NCBI GenBank assembly: GCA_023079485.1
Contig: CM041097.1
Location: 14,913,561-14,977,560 of the forward strand
Length of the DNA: 64,000 nucleotides
Source of the DNA: Archilochus colubris
Taxonomy: Eukaryota > Chordata > Aves > Apodiformes > Trochilidae
Reading direction: 5' to 3'
The notes below the pieces were generated by a model. It searched no databases and was not told the DNA's origin. It saw nothing but the letters and a program-made list of their open reading frames with translations. Below, in pieces: positions 48,091-59,774 of this stretch. Position numbers and translations under genes: made by a program. Position 1 is the first letter of the stretch. Each line of letters begins with the position of its first letter.

Positions 48091-49216
48091 TTTTATTAAC
48101 TGAGAGAATAAATTAAAACCATACTTACGTCACTGTATCCCTCAGCATTTATTTTGGTGTTTGATTTTTACACTTGGTTTGTGAGAAAACAGGACATGGC
48201 AGTTTTAGTCACCAGAATAACTTTTTAATGTGTGCTTTGTGTCACGATGCTGCTTTTGAGAAAGAAATATACAGAACAACCTGGTTGTTAAAATAGAAGT
48301 ACATCGTTTCCTGCGTATTTTAGGAAATACTATCAAAATACTCGTTGCATTTCAAGGTAGCTGTTGTTCCAAACATCTCAAATATTATCAGCAATTAACC
48401 AGCTGAGATTTTTTTTCCTGCTTCCATGATCTCCAAGATCAGAATTAGATGATCTCAGACTCCCACACACACCTTTTACTCATAAAATGGGAGAGGATAA
48501 ACACATTTTCCTGTTCTTTCAACTCACAGTTGTTTTCCCAACTTGGAATATTCTAGTCATTAAGTGATGTAAAGCAGATAAATAAAAAGAAGAAAATGTT
48601 CTTTTTGCACCTGCAAAAAAAGCTACAGCTGTCAAAAGCTAGTTTGTTACTCAAGAAGCTATGATTCCAGGTGTCTAGCTTGCAATTTCTCCCTAATAGC
48701 AATTTGACATTCTTTAGAATTTTGGCAACTGTTATTTTTATGTAAGAGCTTATTAGTAAGAAAACAACAAATTTTTTAGGCATTCATACCAAATTTAGGC
48801 TGTCATCGTTCCAGAATACTTGTCTTCAAGTTTAAGAAGAGAAAAATATTAATTTTAAAGTTAAAAGATGCATGGATGTGTGGAGTAAAAATACACACAG
48901 GGTTCTAATCTTGAAGGAATAACTGACAGAAGGACAAGAGCCCAAATGGCATATTTTATAGCTATTTTAGAAGGAAACAACAACAAAAAACCCATTTTTT
49001 TTTTAATGGAAAAGGATTTTCCTCCCCACCTCATCTGAGAGCTGAGTCTATCCTGGTTTGAGACATTATCTCCATCACAAAAAAACTTTTGCTGGTATAT
49101 GTGATTCCTTCTACCACAACTTGAATGTTGCAGGCAAGGTTATTTATAATAAGAAACATTTGTTTAGATTTCTGCATTAAAGTTCTGAAAATGACGTGGA
49201 AGATGGCACCTTGTAC

Positions 49217-49244
49217 TTTAATCACCAGTATTTAATCACCAGTA
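49217..49244. repeat. 14-base perfect tandem duplication
   Basis: TTTAATCACCAGTA occurs twice without a gap. A simple slippage duplication. Confidence 0.9.
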
Positions 49245-52200
49245 GAAGTTGTCTTTGGTCCTTAGCTCCTGGAAAAGGATTAATTTCCCAGTAGGGTAAG
49301 AACTTAAAACTAAGTTAAACAAACTAATAAGCAAGTTAGCTTTTCACTAGTTATGAGTTAGCAGTGGAGGAATAAGGACATCAAAAAGCTCCAGGAGTGC
49401 TGAGATCCATCTGGGAGGAAGCACAAAACACCCAGCTGACATTTCCATGGAATCCTACAGAAGATCTTCCCAGTCAATTGAAAACATGAATTAAAAATAA
49501 AATTGAATGAAAATAATTCATATGAAAACTTGATAACTAGCCAAAAATTTAAAAAAATACTAAAAGCATTTTTGTGGAATAAAATTTTTGCCTATTCTGA
49601 CCTTAAGAACAGGCACAGACTGGAGAGAGGTGCCAGGAGTAGTAACTAAAGAGCTGCTGCACCTAAGGATGTCCACCTTTTAGCTTGCCTTCCCAACACC
49701 TCCTTTTCCCATGAAAACCATGACAGTTTATAATTCCTCTATACAAGTGTCAGCTTACTTGGAAATGACAACTTAAATGTGCAGAATAGATAAAAGGATC
49801 AGTAAATATCCTGCACTTGAAGAGATGCACATTAAAGGCCAATTAACTATTTGAAAACCTTATTGAGTACCCACAAGAATTCTGCCTGCTAAAGCCATCA
49901 GGTCTGAAAAACTTGCATAGGAGAATCATAGAAGGATTTTGCAAGGGAGGCTCCTGATACTCTGATGTAATTTTTAATGTTTTGAAAAAGATTGGAAAAT
50001 TCCAGCCATCACTGAATCACATTTGAACTGAAAGATGGGTATTAGTCAAATATAAACCATTAAGTAAATACATGGAAAACATAAAGCCCTGGAAGAAATA
50101 AACAAGTGATATAGAACACATCAGACTAAACAAGCTAGCTGCTTTTTTTTTAGCCTTTGAATAGCTTCAAAATAATTGGAAAATAATCTTAAAGAAAGTC
50201 TGGAATATTAAAAAAAAAGGAAGACATAGACATTATCCCTACCACTCATGGCTGAACCAGAGCAGAGCAGCCTCGAGCTGAATATATCACCTTCCTTTAA
50301 TCCCTTGATACTGACAGTGAAAAATGCTGTACAAAATCCCAATATATCTGATCATCAGGAAATTGCCTCCCTGTGCAAGGCTTCCTCAGCTGCACAAAGC
50401 TAAGGAAATTTGCCTGCCCCTCCCAGAGGGTGCTCAATGAGCCAGATGAGGGTGCAGGAGGAACCACCGCCTTCCTCCCCTGCTCCTGGCAGGGAAGTGG
50501 ATCCCCAGTTTTGGAACAAGCTTGGCACACACCGGAGCAGCTAATGCTCAAATGACACCAAATATGGTGAGGTGACAACCTGATCTGAAATTCAGGTCAG
50601 GTCTCCTGACAACTACATTGTTAAGAGAACAGCCAGACAGTGAGACTAATGGAGATGCCTGTGTTAGCTGGATGCTGCACCTCCTGTGTGGGGAGGGAAA
50701 ACGAAGCAAAGAAAAGAGGCTGACATCAGGGAAACTGAAAAGCTGCAATTCATACAGAATTGGCCCAGAAATAATCAGATTCCTAACTTCTTTATTTGTT
50801 CCTGGACCAGATCCATTCTGACCAGATAAACTCCTCCTCGGTGCAATACACAGCTTTGCACATTGATGTAATGAAGTGATGGGTCATGCTGGTGCTATCG
50901 CGGCCAGGACTTGTGACAAGACATCCCTGCCTGAAATCAAGAGTTGGAGGGAGCAGAAATATTTTGGTTCAGCTCTGCAAAGGAGTCTGTAAGGCATGTT
51001 TAAGTGGGTGGGATGAAATCAGTCAAATCAAGGTGCTCTGAATGCATTTGTGACCTCAGAGGTATTCCTGTGTACATCAGCACAGGATCTGACTGAGTAG
51101 GAATTAATGCAGAAACCAGATACATCTATTAGCAAAAGCAGGCACACCTCCTACAGGTAATTCAGCACATTTCCTCTCCTTGCCTGGAAACAAAATGCCC
51201 AGTCCAGATACAAAAGCTGCTGCCCTCCCTTCCCTGTTGATCCCCTCTTGCCTCTGGTATGTTACTCACATTTGTCATTCAGCAGCAGCTGTGCAGAGTT
51301 GGTCAAACACTTCAAGTTGTTTGTCAAAGTTTTCCTGTGGCTTTTCATCTCCCTGATTTCCTGTGAGGTGCCCAAACATAAGTCATCTCTGTTGGCTTTT
51401 GGAGGAGATTAATTCAGAGCACAGCTTCAGAACTGGCAGGTAATCAGTTAGCTGCAGTTTAAAATAGAGTATTTTTCTCTAACAAAGAGCAACAAAAGGT
51501 GGGGAAAGTATTTCTGAATTAGCACATTTTAATTCAGGTAATATATTTCCTAGAGACACACCTCCAATGCCAACTCATGGGCAATTCTTTCATTAGATGT
51601 GAGCTGAAAAGCCACTGAAGGTGGAGGAAATCTAATGAAAATAAAGGGTATGACTTATTACTTCTCAAATGCACAGGGGATACCAAATTGCCTCAAGACT
51701 TTGGGTCCTGAAGCACACTGCACTGCCCTGAATCCATGGTGATAGAAAGAGGAAAAAACCTCTTAAAACATCTCTCCCACTTGTCCTCAACCTGTTGGAA
51801 ATGTTACTTTAAAGTGTATGCATCAAGGAGGATCCATAGGTCTGATCACAGATACCTTTTGCCACAGAGTGAGGAGGAAAATAGATAATTTCTGCAACAT
51901 GTTGGAGCCCGGATCCATATCCAGCTAACTGGTAGCAAGAGTCTTCTGGGAAGGTGTAGTCCACAGAATTTTTGAACATGAATCTCTCTCAACTCATTTT
52001 ATTTTGAGCTGTCTCCTAGGAAATGGTCCATTAGAGACAAGAACTCGTGGTAACCTCCACCCTCAAGATGTTCATTCCTACAAGACAGAAAGAGAGAGGT
52101 CAGCATGGGACCTCATCACCTGACAGGCAGTGGGATCCTGGCTCCTGTTTCTGCTTCAGGAGTTCTCATACCAAATTTATGCTCAGGTTGTGTCCTGTGG

Positions 52201-52977
52201 TATTAGACCAAGTAAATGCACAGGTAGTTGAGTGAGGTCAGCAATTAATTTGGCATCTTGTGGCTCCAAATCCTGAAGTGATTTCTAGATGTGAAAAACT
52301 TTCTTACCTTAATCATTGGGAATATTCTTGTGCATGAAATTAGATGGGTAGGATCAGCATCAATCTCCAGGGAATCAAAAAGATGTAAGGGCAGTTATTT
52401 ATCCTGATTACTTTCTTTTTCTGGGAAGGAGGAAAAAAAAAAGATATTAAAATTATAACTATTTGATGGGTAGCATTTTAGTAGGCATGTTAGGCTTTGT
52501 AGTCCTCTGGCACCATCAGCAGAGGACTAAATCAAATATGTTTTTATCCATCTTACAATACAATCCATTGCAATGGTTATTCAATATTTATGTCATCTGC
52601 CTGAATTACTGCATACTTCATTCTCTTTTGAAAACTAGGATAGCTGAAACAGTACAACATTGCTTTTTATCTGGCAGAGCTTTAATCTTTTATTCACTGT
52701 GGCTTTATCTGAACCACTGTTTGAAAAAAAAATAAATTAGGTTTGTGTAAGATAAGGAGTTTCCATATTAGAATTCCATGGTCATGGTATCATGAGACAC
52801 CTGACACTCCTTATAAATAATGAGTGTGCGAAGATCTGTTTTTTCACTACCTGCATTATTTTGAAGAACTAGCATCCACCAGACTGAACAACATTTAAAA
52901 GTGCTCATGCTGTAGCCAAAGTAGTTAAATTCCACCCTTTAGGAGGCAAGATAATTACTTGCAGAGGTCAAGAAAGA

Positions 52978-53100
52978 ATCATAGAATCATAGAATTGGCT
53001 GGGTTGGAAGGGACCTCAGAGATCATTGAGTCCAACCCTTGAACCACCGTTGCGGTTGCTAGACCATGGCACTGAGTGCCACATCCAGTCTCTACTTACA
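52978..53100 (-). mobile_element. CR1 LINE 3' end, minus strand
   Basis: Starts with the reverse complement of the terminal units (AATCATAGAATCATAGAATT), then GGTTGGAAGGGACCTCAGAG and ATCATTGAGTCCAACCC. It ends at CACATCCAGTCTCTAC, where it is truncated. Read on the minus strand, the segment CACTCAGTGCCATGGTCTAG is identical to the copy at 4379-4717, so both come from the same subfamily in opposite orientation. About 120 bases remain. Confidence 0.95.
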
Positions 53101-54231
53101 GGAATAAAGATAGTGCTGCTTCTATCTTCTCAGGTACTCATAACCATTATTGCACTCTCAATTTGGTACAAAATCCCAGAGAAAACCGAGTAAGATTTCT
53201 CTAATTTAGAATGTGCCTGCTGCTACACTCCAGCCTTTTGTCCATTGACTGACACCGGAATTTGCAGCCCAGCATCTTGTTCCTCTTGGCAATGAAGAAT
53301 GTGCTGAAAGTTAGTCTGGAGAAGAAAATCTGCAAACACAGAGCTGAGAGAAAATTTCCTGCCACCTTCTAGGTGTCCACCACCTCCAGGGGGTGAGTGA
53401 AAGAAGTTTGCAACTACTGTAGCTGAAAAACCTTGTTCCTTGACCTTTCTCTTGAAGAAAACCTGTTCTGTACTTGCTAAGTCTGGTTCTAAGATGACAA
53501 AAGAGATGTAAGGAAGGGCCAGAAAGAAATCAGCATGATCCACAATGCAGGTTTCTGAGTGATTTCCCATTGCTCTTATTTTATATGGGAGGGTTCAAAT
53601 GAATAACTTGGAATGATCTTAAAAACTGAAAAGAGTGACAGGTCTTAATACTGCTTTGCCATAATCCAGGCTACCCCAAACCATCCTCCGAGCAAGAAAA
53701 AAACAACACAAAATCCCACAAAAAACCTCCACACCAAACCCCCCCCCCAAAAAAACCTCATCAAGAAAACAGCTCCATAAAACAGAAAAATAAAGTATAA
53801 ACAGAAAAATAAAACCAGACACCAGTTTTTACCCAGAGGAACTATTAAAAGCAAAATGTTTGTCAGTATAGGATGCTCCACTGCACACATCTGGTGCTCT
53901 CAGCAATACAGAACATTTTTTTAATTGCTACACCTGAGACCAAGAGCAAGAAATAAATCTAGGGGCTGATCTCAATGTGTTTGGAAGCAGGTGGAGACAA
54001 GCAGCAGCATGAGGGTTTCATTGTCAATAATCAAGCAGTTATACATTACTGCATTAAAGAGATACATTCAGGATACAGCTATGAGCCTATAATTCTTAAT
54101 GTCTGCTTTTCAATTCCTTCTGGTGCCAGACTTTGTGGAGATAAGCATCCCATTTGGTATTTATCATTCACCACTTTTTTTTACACAATCCAAGATGTCA
54201 GTATGGCAATATCCAATGGAAAAGGCAATGG
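53101..54231. other. gene-free stretch with an A/C tract
   Basis: No gene is recognised. It holds the A/C-rich tract at 53691-53760 with a ten-base C run. The Phe/Trp/Gly-rich minus frames over it are low-complexity artefacts. Confidence 0.6.
53691..53760. repeat. A/C-rich tract with a C10 run
   Basis: Runs of A separated by C blocks, including ten C at 53739-53748 followed by seven A. It is the strand-complement of the T/G class. The C run makes the complementary strand G-rich. Confidence 0.75.
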
Positions 54232-54402
54232 ACCAGAAGTCAGAGGAGCCGGGCTGGCTCTGGACTGCTGCTGCTTCTCACAGGGTCGTTGTGTGTCACT
54301 GACCTTCTCCTTTTCCAGTTTATTTACACAGACTGTAAGTACTGGTTACATGTTTAGACAGCACCTTGCACAATGGATCTCATTTGCTCCTGGGCACTTA
54401 GA
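54232..54402 (+). mobile_element. ancient MIR-type SINE with amniote 3' tail
   Basis: Four blocks occur in the family's order: CAGAAGTCAGAGGAGCCGGG (MIR head), GTCGTTGTGTGTCACTGACC (core), CACAGACTGTAAGTAC, and TAGACAGCACCTTGCACAATGG followed by GCTCCTGGGCACTTAG. The last two match a tail widely found in turtles and crocodiles (a CAGACTGTAAGCTC and GTACAGCACCTAGCACAATGG type), with an internal deletion. The element overlaps the 3' two-fifths of a 170-codon ATG frame that starts at 53975, which argues against that frame being a gene. Confidence 0.68.
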
Positions 54403-57400
54403 AATGTGCAAGTTTGCAGAGTCTGCTCAAATTCATGACTTAGCCCTTTCCATACGACAAACACAGTGGAGACAGAGCATCTGCTGAGAGCAAATGGTTC
54501 AAGATGTGGCACAATCCAGCAAAAGAATTCACCACCACTGCTCTGAGAAGCTGCTTGATATCTCTAAACTGGAGCTAGTGTGAGCTAGAGGTCCTTTCAG
54601 TCAGCATCTCTACTGCTTTGATCTCTTAGCAGGGTGGTAACAGGTTCTCATGGGTTTCTTTAAGTGCTGTAAGTCCACGCAGAAAGTAATTTTAAATGAA
54701 GATGGAAACATTTGAACATAAATATTTAAACTCATATATTTTGCTCTGAACTCAAGCTGAGTATTCTGAAATGGATTCTAATTTCTTGCAGAGTAACACC
54801 AAGGCTTGCCTTTTTGTAATGACTGAATTTGCCAAAGCTGGTCCTTCTGTGAGCAATGACATGATGTCTCCCATCACCAGCTGCTATTATTACCTATACA
54901 TTTTTCAGCTGTATTTCATGTAGACCTGGTGACCTGGTACTCCATTTACCCAAAATTTTGAGTTCTCATCCCTGTCGTTACTCAAATGAAGGCTCTCTCT
55001 TGAACTATGGTGACTCTCAGAGTAGTCCTATCCTTTACAAAATGAAAAATTTAGTCCTTCTTTGCCTCACAGTACATTTAAGATCTGGGAAATGTATTAG
55101 GTTCTCAGGTCCTGCTCTTCAGGTTGGTACTCAGATCCATGCTCAAAGATAATCATGTTCTTAGGACTTACCAATACTGAGCACATGATATAGAGGTGTC
55201 CTTAAAAGAGTCACTAGGTTTGAGCACATCTGATGTAGTTCAGATAATGTCTTTTCCACCCAATTTGCCATGCTTTGACACAATTTATTAAGAAGAAGAA
55301 ATGCTTGAACTAAAAAGCAGACTGGACAATTTTTAATATTTTTTTTTCTTTAAACGACAGAAAATTTCCCAGGTATGATGGCCCATTGATCTGATTAATA
55401 GCAGTGCAGCCAGAGGAGAGGACAGTGCAGAGCATTCAGCAATCAAAGTCATTAGTCCTGCCTGTCCTCATCCAACTGCAATTTTTGGCAAGTGTGGGCA
55501 TCAGTTTCCTGCTCTCACCTATTACAGAGCACAAGCAGAATATCACAACAGCATCTTCTTGTTCCTCAAGACCAGTGGTTCATTTTATCTGCATCTGTTG
55601 GATCTTTATCCTGTGGAGCGATGTTCCACAGACCTTCTAAGGTTTGTGTAAGCAATGTCAAAAAGCCTTACCTTAAAACTGTCGAAAAAGGACCAAGCCT
55701 GAGACTTGCTGATCACACCTGTTGGCGTTCAGGGGAACTCAATGCATTTTGAGTGTCTGATTTGTCTTCTTTAAAAAAAGCCTTGAATTTTCACCCGAAA
55801 ATCCATTAGGTGCCTTGAGATGTGTTCTTGTGCTGATTCAGAACTTAAAAAAAAATAAATAATCAAGTTAATACCAGAACTAGAAAACAAACTGACAGAA
55901 AAAACCCCACAAAAACAATCCCAGTTATGCCAGTCCCAAAATACTTTATGATGCAACTCTCACATATCAATTTATATTTTCATGCTGCTTTATAGACACA
56001 CAAATTATTGAGCATACAAATAACATGCAGTTAAAGTAAAATTTAATAAGGAATAAATATACATTGATACTACCAAAAAATATCTAGGAGAGACATTTCC
56101 TCTTTTCCCCATCTTTCAGAAACTTTTGGATCAGTAGAATCCAGAGGACATTTCTCTTTCTCACTAATGAATGCTTCCCCTATACAAAGTTTTGTGACTA
56201 ATTCAATGACATGGCAATTATTTCTTTCCTGTTTAGAAATATTCTATATAGGACGAAGCTGAATTTCAGGCTGCAAATACCTCTTCATTGTGCAACTGCC
56301 TTTTCCACAGGATTACATTATTTCAATTTCATTTAAAATAGATTTCCTGAAGCTGAAAAACCTGTGAGCTTCCTTCCTTTTGGGCTTCCCCTCATTACTA
56401 CTTCTCATGTAATGGTGCCATAATGATCCATTATTTGATGCTCTTCAGCTTCAGCCTTCTTTATTATAATTGCCTAATTTCTTCTGAGAAAGACAGATAA
56501 AGAAATATTTCAAGAGGCTTGTAAATAGTTGTCAGGGGCCATAAGACTGCAGTTAATTTTTAATTTACATCTGAACACTATTGCTGTGGTAGCTGCAATA
56601 ATGCATTTGTGTAGTTTTTTGGTGCAGTTTGTATCATTCATCACTTGGTAACAAGCATGAACTGCACGTTCTGTCTTAAAACCCCATGATATTATTCTGG
56701 TTACCACACTGCTATGTACTGTACTCTGCTGGAGAACTTGCAATGGAGTAATAAAGCTTCAAAAAGATCAAGACTTAAATAAGAGACTTGATTTGACTCT
56801 GGGCAGTCTTACTAACAAGAAGAAAATGGTCCTGACTGCATGGTTGCTTGGCTTGCTCGTGCAAGAGGTACCAAATTTCAGTCTTCTCCAGATTTCAGCC
56901 ACCAAAGAGATATTTTTTAGCTACTTTTTATTGCCCTCCTGCAAAATAGTTGAGAGGAGAAAAAACCCTGCCCTGAAAAAAATGAATTTGCAATATTTGC
57001 CCTACCCTGTCATCTAGATCTAAAAGGGAATATGGATTAGCAAGATATCCAGCACCGTGCTGCTGCCATGGTGAGCAGTCCAGGTGGCAGTGCTTATGAT
57101 ATTAAGGAAGCTGATGAGAAAAGCCAGGCTGGTTCATGTTTGGTAAGGATCAGAATAAAACCCTACAGTTTTCAACTAGGAAAAGACAAACATTGGAAAG
57201 GAAAGAGAGGTTAGAGTCCAAAAAACAACAAAAAAAAGGTATTCGAAAAAGAAGAACTATCACAGCTAGAAATATCAATGAAAAGTGCCATAGATTGGCC
57301 TTGTATGATGATGCCTTGTTTATGTGCTTTGTATTAATGTTGTTAATACTTTCCTGAATGAAGGTTGAAGGATTTATGAGTATGTTTACAAACAGAGTGA

Positions 57401-58629
57401 GCAAGTTGAGAGAGGAAAGATGAGAAATATAGAGTAAATTCTGATGAGTTTCAATGGGTACCTTCAGACCTCTGGCCTGTTCATCAGCTAAAACTCCAGA
57501 CCTCGTGAAAAGAATTAAATTCCAAAAAAATCCACCAACATTTCAGTCGCAGCAGCTGGGTAAATTTGGATGAAATAGCACAGAAGTGAGAAGACTTGAG
57601 ACTTTAGATTTAGTCCACTCTGCCTTCTGCTTTACAAAGGGTGATACAAAACGTATATACAGGCAAGACCATTCTCTCTAATTACCTACACAGTTTTGCA
57701 GGGGTGAAATGAAGTCATGCATGCCTTTCCCAAAGGGAAATATGGTTCTGGGAAAGTCCCTTCCCCCCAGAAAGGTGTAATATACACATCCTTTGACTGG
57801 AGCTATGGTTAAAATCCACCCAAGCACCACAAAGACAGTTTTTGTTCTGATACATGTGGTGGCAAAATATTTATTCTCTCTTGTTGACTAAAATTAATTT
57901 TTGCTAAGCACTCAGCATTCCTCTCTGTGAGAAAACCGTGGTTTGTCAAAAGTTCAGTGAGAAATAAAGAACCACCTCCCAGAAACTATTCTAAGGTAGA
58001 AAAAAGGGAATGGGCTTTACAGGTTAATTGTTGGGAAGGTGATTTAGTGTGTACCGAGAAAAAGAGTAGAGTAAGAGGAGGGGTTTGTAAACATGGAGAG
58101 ACCTCAAGTTGCTCTAAGAAAGGATTTTACACACATTCCTTTGTTTTCTACTTAATCATTAATTACTTCTAGTGTTTTGCAAATACAGGGATGCCAATGC
58201 CACATGCACAGCTGTGCTGGGGATCCCCAAGCCAGACAGACACATGAGGAACCTGGCACACCTGCGTGGTGCGATGCTGAGCATCACCTCACAACACCTC
58301 CTTCACCTGGGTACAGCACCGTGACAATTTCCCCTGCTGTCCTTGGGAACAGGGTAGGAGGAGGCTCTGATCCCATCAGGAGTTTCTGCCAGGTTGTGCA
58401 GGAGTTTGGTCCACCTGTGTCCCATGAGCAGCCTCAGCTTTAATGCCGGGTGGTGGAGGAAGAGCCCATGACGTGGTCCTCAAAAGAGGGTCTGCTTGTA
58501 CCCCACCACAACTGATCTCTAAAGGACACAAAGTGCCTGAGGAAAAGGAACAAAGTTCATAGCCTTTTCCACTTAAAAATAAACCAGCTAAATCAGAGGA
58601 AGCAGGGCAGGTGCCTTGTTTCCTGAGCT
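54403..58629. other. gene-free AT-rich stretch
   Basis: No gene is recognised. An A/C-rich tract lies at 55898-55921 and a CTCF-like word at 57077-57090. Frames are under 126 codons and without family resemblance. Confidence 0.6.
57077..57090 (+). promoter_or_regulatory. possible CTCF-type site
   Basis: AGTCCAGGTGGCAG keeps the CAGGTGGCAG core of the CTCF consensus, but the two leading C positions are A and G. About 12 of 14 positions fit. Matches of this quality occur often by chance. Confidence 0.2.
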
Positions 58630-58910
58630 GATTGCAGGGCGAGTCCGTGGGTGATTCACGGGCCCCAGGCCATTGTCCCTGCCCGCCCGCGCACAGGAAG
58701 GGAGCCCGGACCCAAACGCCCTGGCAGCCACCACCCTGGCCAGGCCACAGCACTCTGGCATGGAGCAGGGCACCCCAAACCTTGGCAGGACTCGGGGATG
58801 CAATTACAAAGAGAAGTTGCTTTTCCCCACCTCGCTCTCCCCTCCTGAAGCCCGACCACCCTCACGCTACGTGAGCGGTGCGCCGGGCTGCTGCTTGATG
58901 CAGGCCCCAG
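58630..58910. promoter_or_regulatory. small CpG-rich patch
   Basis: About 280 bases of GC-rich sequence with roughly 16 CpG pairs, densest at 58681-58693 and 58862-58887, in otherwise AT-rich, CpG-poor DNA. Overlapping open frames on both strands follow from the GC content. It could be a weak promoter, an enhancer-type CpG cluster or an exon of an unseen transcript. Confidence 0.45.
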
Positions 58911-59730
58911 GTGCTGAGAGGAAATAAAATAATATAAATAATTGTAACTGCACTTAGTGCACGTAGGAGAAATCATTGATATTTTCCCTCTTCCTCAGTT
59001 CTGGTTAAGAGAGCAAGCATCAAACCGGGGAGACAGCTCACTTCCCATCCTGGCTACTCTATTTAGGGATGTGCTCCTCCAGAAAGCCAAGCCAGAGGAC
59101 ACTTTGTGACCAGGAATGCTCTGATTTACAAGCAAGCCCCTCCTCCAAATTTCAACATTTTATTCCCTCCTGGGTTTTTCTTTAAGAGAGCCTTCCATCA
59201 GTCCTGCTCCCTCTCCTCTGTGGCAGTGGTTGATGAATGAAGGGGACAACATGAGCTGAAGGGACTGGATCTCCTCCCAGCCTGGCTTCTCTCTCTGCTT
59301 GATACTGCCCGACTCCTGGCACCTCACTATTGAGGCCAAGAACAGCCTGCCTTGTCCTAAATCCAAGCTTTCCCAGCAAGATCAAGAAGGAGGAGGATTG
59401 TGGGAGGCCTCTGTGGAGGCAAGGGAAGCTGTAACAAACGTGTGAAAATTAACTGGATTCAGGTTTACATTTGCTGTGTCTGCACACATGGGTCCAGGCA
59501 GCCACGATGAGCCTGAGTCTCACCAGATGCAAAAATGCTCCCAGACGGGCACTCCCCTTTCATTTGAGCCTGAATTCAGCTGCCTCAGCATATAAAACAT
59601 ATATAACATAGAAACCATGGCTGCACAGCTCCCAGCCTGGGCTGTCTCTTATCCAGATGGAGATACTAAAGCAAATGTTTGCACCTGTTCCTCCAGACAC
59701 ATATTCAGAGGTTTTGCTGAACATGTAAAA

Positions 59731-59774
59731 AATAAAGGCTCTAACACACGGATTCAGCAAAAAAAAAAAAAAAG
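59731..59774 (+). repeat. AATAAA followed by a 16-base poly-A run
   Basis: AATAAA at 59731-59736 is followed after 22 bases by sixteen A (59759-59774), the spacing of a mature mRNA tail. This would fit a processed retrocopy, but no source gene is recognised upstream and no flanking duplication was found. mRNA retrocopies are rare in birds, so coincidence is likely. Confidence 0.3.

Larger units (their letters stand above)
41569..52977. other. gene-free stretch
   Basis: No gene is supported. AT-rich, enhancer-like blocks lie at about 43560-43790, 45160-45330 and 47620-48090. Also present are a five-unit CAG run at 45966-45980, a short AT repeat at 46247-46256 and a 14-base tandem duplication at 49217-49244. 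The 184-codon frame at 45660-46214 contains no ATG at all. Confidence 0.6.

Noticed and set aside
49921..49980. AATCATAGAAGG resembling a CR1 minus-strand end
   Set aside because: Only one terminal-like unit is present, and the following bases do not match the CR1 3' region.
53619..53890. Phe/Gly/Val-rich minus frames that look like a membrane protein
   Set aside because: They are the translation of an A/C-rich low-complexity tract.
53975..54487. 170-codon ATG frame, plus strand
   Set aside because: Its 3' two-fifths lie across an ancient MIR-type SINE and its tail, and the rest has no family resemblance. One frame of this length is within chance for 64 kb in six frames.
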